From NCBI GenBank assembly GCA_964555675.1, contig CAZKTU010000150.1, forward strand, positions 1-15,591: a stretch of DNA of 15,591 bases. The letters are read 5' to 3'. The DNA comes from CAIWXH01 sp964555675 (GTDB taxonomy: Bacteria; Chloroflexota; Chloroflexia; Chloroflexales; Chloroflexaceae). The translations under genes were made by a program, and so were the position numbers. The notes under the pieces were generated by a model. The model was not told where the DNA came from. It made no database searches and worked only from the letters and a program-made list of their open reading frames with translations. This document shows positions 1 to 8,365 of the stretch, in pieces; within the stretch, counting starts at the first letter, position 1; every line of letters begins with the position of its first letter.

Positions 1-2000
<2,000 letters not shown>

Positions 2001-2021
2001 AACGCTCATCCTCACACGACA

Positions 2022-2034
2022 TGTGGTATGCTTG
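2022..2034 (+). promoter_or_regulatory. Candidate extended -10 promoter for phoU
   Basis: TATGCT at 2027-2032 is preceded by TGG (2024-2026), which fits an extended -10 element of a housekeeping sigma factor. I see no convincing -35 at the expected distance. Transcription would start near 2039, immediately before the hairpin at 2041-2068. The call rests on pattern only. Confidence 0.4.
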
Positions 2035-2040
2035 CGCTGA

Positions 2041-2068
2041 GCCGGGGGAGCTGAGAGACTCCCCCGGC
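2041..2068 (+). other. GC-rich hairpin in the clpB-phoU gap
   Basis: GCCGGGGGAG (2041-2050) and CTCCCCCGGC (2059-2068) form a perfect 10-bp stem with an 8-base loop. No T-run follows, so a classical intrinsic terminator for clpB is doubtful. If the promoter at 2027-2032 is real, the stem sits at the extreme 5' end of the phoU transcript and could stabilise it. Confidence 0.55.
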
Positions 2069-2096
2069 CATATCGCTACGCGGAGAGGAGAGGGAT

Positions 2097-2762
2097 ATGG
2101 CCCTACTACGGGAGCGCTACGCCAGTCAGATTGGGGGTCTGCGCGACGACCTGCTGCGCATGGGCAGCATGGTCGAGCAGGCTCTGATTCGCGCGACCAC
2201 GGCCCTGGAGACCTGGGATACCGATGCCGCCGCCCAGGTGATCAGCGACGATGCCCAGATCGACAAGGTCTGGCGCGACCTCGAGGAGCGCACCATCTAC
2301 CTGCTGGCCACCCAGCAGCCCGTCGTCGCGAGTGATCTGCGCCTCTGTACCGTGGTCACGGCCATCGCCGGCGAGCTCGAGCGCATCGGCGACTACGCCA
2401 ACAGCATCGCCAAGCGCGTGCGCCAGACCACCCGCCGCCCGGCCCTGCTGCCGCCCCCCCCGCAGATCCACGATATGGCCCGCATGGCCGTCCAGATGGT
2501 CAATACCAGCCTCCAGGCCTTCCTGCTCCAGGACGCCGACCTCGCCCACGGCCTCACCGCCAGCGATGATCGCGTCGACGAGCTCGAGGATCGCCTGCGC
2601 GAAGAGATCATCGCCGCCGCCCGCACCGACCCCGCCCTCTTCGATGCGGCGGTCGACATGCTCGACATCGTCCACGCCCTCGAGCGTTCGGCCGACCGGG
2701 CCACCAATATCGGCGAGCGCGTGATCTACCTGGTCACCCGCAGCGTCGAGACGATCAACTGA
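2097..2762 (+). CDS. phoU: PhoU-family phosphate transport/signalling regulator
   Basis: PhoU proteins are cytosolic all-helical adaptors. They link the PstSCAB phosphate transporter to the PhoR-PhoB two-component system and restrain Pho signalling and phosphate uptake. The 221-residue product has the usual length and the two-repeat, six-helix pattern. Each repeat carries the family's acidic metal-site signature: ELERIGDYANSI near 94-105 and ALERSADRATNIGERV near 194-209. The ATG at 2097 is well supported by a purine-rich Shine-Dalgarno run (GGAGAGGAGAGGG, 2082-2094) a few bases upstream. No pst, phoR or phoB gene is present in the window, so this copy is an orphan here. It might act on transporters encoded elsewhere, or partner a Na/Pi symporter as some stand-alone PhoU proteins do. 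A short proline run (119-122) replaces the inter-repeat linker. Confidence 0.9.
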   Translation: MALLRERYASQIGGLRDDLLRMGSMVEQALIRATTALETWDTDAAAQVISDDAQIDKVWRDLEERTIYLLATQQPVVASDLRLCTVVTAIAGELERIGDYANSIAKRVRQTTRRPALLPPPPQIHDMARMAVQMVNTSLQAFLLQDADLAHGLTASDDRVDELEDRLREEIIAAARTDPALFDAAVDMLDIVHALERSADRATNIGERVIYLVTRSVETIN

Positions 2763-2813
2763 GCCCAGGCCACGCTCCTTGGACAAAACCGGCTCGCTCA
2801 TACGTTAGGACAA

Positions 2814-2846
2814 GCGTCACGCCGCGGCGGGTCGGTGGCGTGACGC
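2814..2846. repeat. Perfect inverted repeat between phoU and the beta-helix gene
   Basis: GCGTCACGCC (2814-2823) and GGCGTGACGC (2837-2846) are perfectly complementary across a 13-base spacer, and the stem could extend by a G-T and a C-G pair. It lies 51 bases after the phoU stop and 22 bases before the candidate -35 of the next gene. It could be a phoU terminator without a U-tract or a dimeric operator site. Confidence 0.6.
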
Positions 2847-2868
2847 GGCCGTGGTGGCCGCAAGGCTG

Positions 2869-2898
2869 TTGCCACCCCGCCGGGGCGTGTGGTACACT
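2869..2898 (+). promoter_or_regulatory. Candidate sigma-70-type promoter for the beta-helix gene
   Basis: The -35-like TTGCCA (2869-2874) is followed after 18 bases by TACACT (2893-2898), which is preceded by TGG (2890-2892) as an extended -10. This is the only box in the window with both elements at good spacing. The start point would fall near 2905, giving a leader of about 33 bases before the GTG at 2938. Confidence 0.5.
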
Positions 2899-2937
2899 GC
2901 CTGCGAATTGCCGCCCGCGTCGCCGGAGGACTGCAGC

Positions 2938-4743
2938 GTGACCCAGGATGATCAGCAGCCCGAGCGCGCCCCAGGAGGCCGGATTAGCCGCGATACTCTG
3001 CTCCTCCTGGGCGCCCTCACCTTTCTTATCCTCGCCGTCGCCCTGACCTTCCTGTTCACCCCGAATTCAGGCCCCAACGAAGCGCCGTCTGATGCCACCG
3101 AGGTGGCGCAGGCTACGGCCGACGCCGGGGCCTACCCTGAGCCTGGCTCACCCACCCCCGCGAGCGTCGTCGACGGCGAGCCCTACCCCAATCCCTCTGC
3201 GCCTCCGCCGGCGAGCCCCGCCCCCGGCGAGCAGCCCGTCCTGAGCCCATACCCCATCGGCGGCAGCGAGACCGCCCCCAGCGGCAGCGCAGGTATCGTG
3301 CCGACCGCCCCAGGCCTGCCCCTCCCCGGGGTCGGCGGGAGCCCGACGGCGGCCGGCCCGGGCACCATCCCCACGGGCGACCCCAGCCTCGAGCAGTCGC
3401 CCACCACCCAGGGCGTCGCCGGGGGCCTCCAGGCCTCGCCCAGCCCCGCGGTAGCCAGCCCGACGACGGCGGGGGCCTACCCCGGCCCTGTCGGCGAGGG
3501 CACGCCGCCGCCGCTGCCGACCCTCAACCCGACCGTGATCGTGCCCACGACCCCGCCCCCGCCGGCGATCCCCTCCCCGGCGCCCACCTCGCCGCCGATC
3601 GCGGCCCAGCCAACCGTGGCCCAACCCACCGCGGCGCCCCAGCCGACGACCCCGCCCCCGCCGCCCCCCGATCCGACCCAGGACCTGAGCCTCGAGCCGA
3701 CCTCGGCCCCCGTCGAGGACGTGCCCGTGCCCACCGAGGGCCCGCCGCCCCCGCCCCCCGCCGATGTCCTGCGCGGCAACGTGCGCTGGTCTCTCGGGCA
3801 GAGCCCAATTATCCTGCGCCGCGACGTGCAGATCGCCCCCGGCGCCGAGCTGCTGATCGAGCCGGGCGTCGAAGTGCGCCTCGACCCTGGCGTGTCGATC
3901 TACGTCGACGCCGGCCGTCTGCTCGCCCTCGGCCTGCCCGGGCAGCCCGTCCGCTTCGTCGGGGCCTCGGGCGCCCGCTGGAGCGGCATCTTCGGCCGTC
4001 CCGGCAGCTTCGTGGTCCTCGAGAATAGCGAGGTGCGCGGCGGCGGCGCCGGCGGCACGGTCATGGCCGTCGATAGGAGCGAGCTGATCATCCGCTCCAG
4101 CCGCTTCAACGACAACGGCGGGGCCATCCTGGCCACCGACACCAAGCTCGAGATGCGCGACAGCGAGGTGGCCGGCAACGATATGCCCTTCGGCCCGGCC
4201 CTCGAGGCCAGCTACGGGCGCGGCAACTTCGTGACCATGCGCAGCAACCGCTTCGGCGGCAATCGGCTGAGCGACGGCACGCCCCAGGTGCGCGTCAGCA
4301 ACAGCAGCACCTTCGAGACCCTCAACCTCGACCTCGAGGGCAACCTGATCCGCGGCGGCACGCCCAACCTTCAGCTGGCTACCAACGGCCCCCTCAGGGG
4401 CACCGTGCTCTGCAACAGCTTGGTCGGCGACGGCCTGGGCTTCGGCATACGCACCCAGACGCCCCAGGTCAAGCCCAATGGCGTCCCGCCCCTTGAGTTG
4501 CGGGTCGAGAACAACTTTATCGACGAGCACCTCCCGCCGATCATCCCGGTCTACCTCAGGTTCGGCCTCGGCCGCGGCTCGACCAGCGAAGTGCTGCTCG
4601 ACATGCGCAACAACTGGTGGGGCGAGGACACAGGCCCCTACGAGCCGAACGTCAACCCCCTCGGCCGCGGCGACTCGGTGGGCAACAACATCATCTTCGC
4701 GCCCTGGCTGACCGCGCCGCCCGCCTGCGCGCCCGCCCGCTGA
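2938..4743 (+). CDS. Membrane-anchored Pro/Ser/Thr-linker right-handed beta-helix protein
   Basis: The product is a probable cell-surface protein of 601 residues. I chose the GTG at 2938 because GGAGGA (2925-2930) precedes it at good spacing; the frame stays open upstream to 2851, but that part overlaps the promoter. A short charged N-terminus leads to one hydrophobic segment (about 20-40), an uncleaved signal or anchor. Residues 41-275 are a low-complexity linker rich in Pro, Ser, Thr, Ala and Gly, with recurring YP-x-P pieces and PPPP runs. From about 276 to the end is a right-handed parallel beta-helix with coil-like repeats of N, G, V and small residues (SRFNDNG, SNRFGGN, GNLIRGG). It closes with NNWWGEDTGP (558-567) and a downstream FAPWL, a familiar end of bacterial beta-helix surface proteins. 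Only two cysteines are seen (492 and 597), possibly a disulfide. The substrate or ligand is unknown; adhesion or carbohydrate binding is a guess. Confidence 0.8.
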   Translation: MTQDDQQPERAPGGRISRDTLLLLGALTFLILAVALTFLFTPNSGPNEAPSDATEVAQATADAGAYPEPGSPTPASVVDGEPYPNPSAPPPASPAPGEQPVLSPYPIGGSETAPSGSAGIVPTAPGLPLPGVGGSPTAAGPGTIPTGDPSLEQSPTTQGVAGGLQASPSPAVASPTTAGAYPGPVGEGTPPPLPTLNPTVIVPTTPPPPAIPSPAPTSPPIAAQPTVAQPTAAPQPTTPPPPPPDPTQDLSLEPTSAPVEDVPVPTEGPPPPPPADVLRGNVRWSLGQSPIILRRDVQIAPGAELLIEPGVEVRLDPGVSIYVDAGRLLALGLPGQPVRFVGASGARWSGIFGRPGSFVVLENSEVRGGGAGGTVMAVDRSELIIRSSRFNDNGGAILATDTKLEMRDSEVAGNDMPFGPALEASYGRGNFVTMRSNRFGGNRLSDGTPQVRVSNSSTFETLNLDLEGNLIRGGTPNLQLATNGPLRGTVLCNSLVGDGLGFGIRTQTPQVKPNGVPPLELRVENNFIDEHLPPIIPVYLRFGLGRGSTSEVLLDMRNNWWGEDTGPYEPNVNPLGRGDSVGNNIIFAPWLTAPPACAPAR

Positions 4744-4769
4744 CCCTTGCCCCTGTGGGCTCCACAACG

Positions 4770-4792
4770 CGAGGAGGGCCAGGCCCTCCTCG
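4770..4792 (+). terminator. Candidate terminator hairpin after the beta-helix gene
   Basis: CGAGGAGGG (4770-4778) pairs perfectly with CCCTCCTCG (4784-4792) around a 5-base loop, 27 bases after the stop codon. No U-tract follows, so it may act as a transcript end-stabiliser or a weak terminator. The gap from 4744 to 4926 otherwise holds the candidate promoter of the cyclase gene. Confidence 0.5.
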
Positions 4793-4836
4793 TCGCCCTC
4801 GGGCCAGCGCCGGCCGCCGAACGCTGGTACGGTCAT

Positions 4837-4858
4837 AGCGCGATTGTATACTAGGCTA
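4837..4858 (+). promoter_or_regulatory. Candidate -10 promoter for the cyclase gene
   Basis: TATACT at 4847-4852 matches a strong -10 hexamer; a second TATACA-like box follows at 4857. No clear -35 is seen. The leader to the ATG at 4927 would be about 68 bases and contains ACCCC (4881-4885) pairing with GGGGT (4893-4897). The 4837-4854 stretch resembles the box upstream of cphA at 12815-12834. Confidence 0.45.
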
Positions 4859-4926
4859 TACATTGGCGTCGCTGCGCCCGACCCCACCCGGCGGGGTTCG
4901 CGCGACGACCGGGTTGGTGGGCCTAG

Positions 4927-7900
4927 ATGCGCAACTGCCCCTCATGTGAGCGCCTCGTACCGGAGGAGCACCGCTATTGCGGCTATTGCGGCGTGCTCCT
5001 CGCAGCCGCCGCAGCCAACGAGAGCGGGTACGCCCAGCGCGAGGCCACGGTCCTCTTCCTCGACGTCACCAACTTCACCGCCGCCTCGCGAACCATGGAC
5101 AGCGAGCAGGTCTTCACCTGGATGGACGAGTCGATGCGGCTCCTCGCCGCCGTGGTCGACCGCTACGACGGGCGGATCGACAAGTTCACCGGCGACGGGC
5201 TCATGGCTATCTTCGGCGTGCCCACCGCCCACGAGAACGACCCCGAGCGCGCCGTCTGCGCCGCCCTCGAGATGCAGCAGATCCTCGCCCCGCTGCGGGC
5301 GCGCCTGGCCGACGAGCGCGGCTTCAGCTTCCAGGTGCGTATCGGGATCAACACCGGCCCCATGGTGGCCGGCACCCTCGGCGGCGACCGCCACGGCGAG
5401 TACACCGTCCTCGGCGATGCGGTCAATCTCGCCTCGCGCCTCGAGAAGGCGGCCGCGCCCGGCACGACCCTGGTGAGCGCGGCGACCTACAGCCGCACGG
5501 CGCCCCTCTTCGCCTACGAGGCCCAGCCGCCCCTCGAGGTCAAGGGTGTCGCCGAGCCGCTCCAGACCTACAGGCCCCTCGGCCTGGCGGCCCAGACCGG
5601 TTCGCTGCGCGGCATCGCCGGCCTGGCCGCCCCCATGGTCGGCCGCGACAGCGACCTGGCCAACCTGGTCGCCCTCGTGCACGCAGCCCTGGACGAGGGG
5701 CGCGGCCGCGTCGGGCTCGTCTCCGGCGACGCCGGGATCGGCAAGAGCCGCCTGGTGACCGAGCTACGTCGCCTCGTCTCGGCGCTGCCCATGCGCTCAT
5801 GTGCCTGCGCCAGCCTCTCGCACACAATCCACAGCCCGCTCTACCTCGCCGGCGAGCTCTTGCGCGCCCTCGTCGGCGCGCCGGCCCGCACCGATGAGGT
5901 CGGCGCCGCCCTTGATGCATTCGGCCTCGAGCGCGGCCTCGCCCCCGAGCTGATGCCCTACCTGCGCTACGCCATGGGTCTCGCGCTCGACCCGGCGGCC
6001 GAGCAGGGGCTCCTGGCCCTCGACCCGGCCATGCTCCAGCGGCAGGTCGGGGCCGCCATCAGGCAGGTTGCCCTGGCCGCGGCCGCCGTCGCCCCCCTCG
6101 CCATCTTCTGCGACGACCTCCACTGGGCCGACAGCCCCTCGCGCGAGGTGCTGCGCTACCTCATCGCCACGACGGCGGACATCCCGATTGTCTACGTGCT
6201 GGTCTCGCGCGCGCAAGAGGACGACCTCGTGTCCGAGCGCGAGGGCGCGGCCCCGCCCCTGAAACTCAGCCTCAGCCCCCTCAGCCTCGTCGACGGCCAG
6301 GCCATGGTCGAGGCCTTGCTGCGTCAGCCCGCCCCTGCGACCCTCGCGCTGGCCCGGCGCATTCTCGAGCGAGCCGCCGGCAACCCCCTCTATATCGAGG
6401 AGCTGATCCGGATGCTGATCGAGCAGGGCGGCCTGGCCCTGAGCGACGGGGTCTGGTCGGCCACGCCCCACGCCGCCGACCTGCTCGCCGGCGTCCCTGG
6501 CGGTCTGCGCGACCTGATCCTGGCCCGCTTCGACCGGCTACGGCCCGATTTACGGGCGCTGCTCCAACGCCTCGCCGTTGTCGGCCGCGCGGCGCCCAGG
6601 GGTCTGCTCGTAAGGCTCGATGGCGGCGACCCCGAGCAGACGCAGATTCGGCTCGACGACCTGGGAGGCCGCGGCTTTCTCGGCTACGCCGGAGACGATG
6701 AGAGCGGCTACGCCTTTCAGCACGTCCTGGTCCAGGATGCGATCTACGAGACCATCCTGCGCCGCGACCGCCTGCAGTTGCATACCCTGGCCGCCGAGGC
6801 GATTGTGGCCGAGTGCTGCTGGAGCGATGAGGAGCGCACCGCCGCCCTGGCTCGCCAGTATGCCGCCAGCGCCACCCCCGAGCTGGCGATCCCTTACCTC
6901 CTCGCGGCCGCGGCGGCTGCCGAGCGGCGCTTCGCCGGCGCTCTGGCGGCCGAGCAGTACCAGGAGGCGATCGCGCTCATGGCGACCCACCCCAAGGGTC
7001 GCGGCGCAGAGGCCCTCGAGGCCCGGCTCGGGCTGGCGCGCTGCTTGAAGTCGGGGGGCGAGATCGGCGAGGCCGGTGACGCCCTCGAAGAGGCCGCCGA
7101 GCGCCTCCAGGCCAGCCTGCTCGAGCGGGACGCCCGCCGCGAGTTGGGCGTGCGCATCCTAGGCGAGTTGGCCGACGTGCGCATGCGCGAAGGCCAGCTC
7201 GAGCGCGCTGCCGAGCACGCCCAGGCCGGGCTCGCCCTGCTCGACGAGCGAGGCGCAGCGCCCGCCGCCCGGCTCGTGCTGCTCTACAGGCTCGCCTCGG
7301 TGCGCCTGCGCCAGGGCAGCCTGGCCGAGGCCCTGGCGATTGTGCAGGAGGCCGCCCGCGACGACGATGGAACCGGCGACCCGATCGCCCTCGCCAGCCT
7401 GTACCGCATCCTGGGCGGCGTGCTCTATGCCCAGGAGCGCCTCGACGAGGCGGTAACCTACGTCGAGCGCAGCCTGGCGATCTATACGCGCCTCGGCTAC
7501 ACGCCAGGCACGGCCGCAGCTTATGACAACCTGGGCAGTCTGCACTACGCGAGCGGGCGCTGGCCTGCGGCCCTCGACAGCCTCGAAGCCGCACTCCGCC
7601 TGCGCGAGGCGATCGGCTATATGCCCGATCAGGCCCTCACCCTGGCCAACCTGGGGCTGGTGCAGCTGGCCCTCGGCAACCACGGCGAGGCCGCGATGGC
7701 CCTGGAGGGCAGCCGCGCAATGAGCGCCCGCCTCGGCGAGCAGCTCGGGATCGTGCGGGCGAGCATCGGCCTGGCTCACCTGTCTCTGCTCGGCGGTGAG
7801 ATCGGCCGCGCTGCAACCCTGCTGGAGGAGATCTCAGGACACCAGGAGGGTGTCAGCGACGACGAGATCGCCCAGGTCCGCTGGCTCCTGGCAATGGTGC

Positions 7901-8253
7901 GCGCCCAGCAGGGCGACCTGGCGGGCGGCGCGGCTCTCGCAGGAGAGGCCCTGGCGATCGCGCGCGAGGCCGAGCTCGCCGAGCAGGAGAGCGAGGCCCT
8001 GCGGGCCCTGGCGACAATCAAGGCCTGGCAGGGCGAACACGAGGCCGCCGAGGCTCTGGCGGTCGAGGCCGAGGCTAGCTGCCGCGCCCGTGGCGATGCC
8101 TACCAACTCGGCCTCAGCCTGCTTACCCTGGGGCGCATCCGCTCTGGCAAGCCCGAGCGACGTGCGGCGCTGGAAGAGGCGATCGCCATCCTCGCCACTC
8201 TCGGCGCCGCCCACGATCTTGCTTCCGCTCGCGCCGCCCTCGCCGAGCTCTAG
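4927..8253 (+). CDS. Zn-ribbon / class III nucleotide cyclase / AAA ATPase / TPR signalling protein
   Basis: The product is a 1108-residue cytosolic protein predicted to make cyclic AMP under control of an ATPase-TPR module. A zinc ribbon (C4, C7, C18, C21) opens it. The class III cyclase domain follows (about 38-215). It holds metal-binding D46 (LFLDVTNF) and D90 (KFTGDG), substrate Lys86, and Asn167 and Arg171 of DAVNLASRLE, so the domain looks catalytic. Thr160 (EYTVLGD) replaces the adenine-recognising Asp, the mark of class IIIb cyclases. Next come an AAA/NB-ARC-like ATPase with Walker A GDAGIGKS (267-274) and Walker B LAIFCDD (391-397), then helical TPR repeats from about 650 to the end, clearest at 785-970. 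The order matches mammalian soluble adenylyl cyclase, but with one cyclase domain, implying a homodimer. The ATG at 4927 has only a weak upstream GGTGGG. The gene ends at a hairpin shared with the convergent protease gene. Confidence 0.9.
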   Translation: MRNCPSCERLVPEEHRYCGYCGVLLAAAAANESGYAQREATVLFLDVTNFTAASRTMDSEQVFTWMDESMRLLAAVVDRYDGRIDKFTGDGLMAIFGVPTAHENDPERAVCAALEMQQILAPLRARLADERGFSFQVRIGINTGPMVAGTLGGDRHGEYTVLGDAVNLASRLEKAAAPGTTLVSAATYSRTAPLFAYEAQPPLEVKGVAEPLQTYRPLGLAAQTGSLRGIAGLAAPMVGRDSDLANLVALVHAALDEGRGRVGLVSGDAGIGKSRLVTELRRLVSALPMRSCACASLSHTIHSPLYLAGELLRALVGAPARTDEVGAALDAFGLERGLAPELMPYLRYAMGLALDPAAEQGLLALDPAMLQRQVGAAIRQVALAAAAVAPLAIFCDDLHWADSPSREVLRYLIATTADIPIVYVLVSRAQEDDLVSEREGAAPPLKLSLSPLSLVDGQAMVEALLRQPAPATLALARRILERAAGNPLYIEELIRMLIEQGGLALSDGVWSATPHAADLLAGVPGGLRDLILARFDRLRPDLRALLQRLAVVGRAAPRGLLVRLDGGDPEQTQIRLDDLGGRGFLGYAGDDESGYAFQHVLVQDAIYETILRRDRLQLHTLAAEAIVAECCWSDEERTAALARQYAASATPELAIPYLLAAAAAAERRFAGALAAEQYQEAIALMATHPKGRGAEALEARLGLARCLKSGGEIGEAGDALEEAAERLQASLLERDARRELGVRILGELADVRMREGQLERAAEHAQAGLALLDERGAAPAARLVLLYRLASVRLRQGSLAEALAIVQEAARDDDGTGDPIALASLYRILGGVLYAQERLDEAVTYVERSLAIYTRLGYTPGTAAAYDNLGSLHYASGRWPAALDSLEAALRLREAIGYMPDQALTLANLGLVQLALGNHGEAAMALEGSRAMSARLGEQLGIVRASIGLAHLSLLGGEIGRAATLLEEISGHQEGVSDDEIAQVRWLLAMVRAQQGDLAGGAALAGEALAIAREAELAEQESEALRALATIKAWQGEHEAAEALAVEAEASCRARGDAYQLGLSLLTLGRIRSGKPERRAALEEAIAILATLGAAHDLASARAALAEL

Positions 8254-8299
8254 TCGCTCGCCACCTCGAGCCCTCCCGCAAACCAGCCCGCAGATGCAC

Positions 8300-8334
8300 C
8301 GAAGGGCGGTCCGGCCAAGCCGAACCGCCCTTCG
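8300..8334. terminator. Bidirectional terminator hairpin between convergent genes
   Basis: CGAAGGGCGGT (8300-8310) pairs with ACCGCCCTTCG (8324-8334). After one mismatch the stem continues as CGGC/GCCG around a tiny loop. It sits 46 bases after the cyclase stop and 31 bases past the protease stop, which is on the other strand. The downstream CTCTATCT is only a poor T-tract. The whole gap 8254-8365 contains nothing else I can support. Confidence 0.75.
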
Positions 8335-8365
8335 CTCTATCTACCCTGTGGTCGTTATATGCGGC

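Noticed and set aside
3148..4887. 579-codon minus-strand open frame opposite the beta-helix gene
   Set aside because: It is a shadow produced by the strong third-position G/C bias. Its translation is Gly/Arg/Ala-rich with no domain pattern, and the plus-strand frame has clear anchor and beta-helix features.
4881..4918. ACCCC/GGGGT and CCCACCC/GGTGGG pairings in the cyclase leader as a riboswitch
   Set aside because: Stems are short, and such pairings are expected by chance in DNA this rich in G and C. No known riboswitch core is visible.
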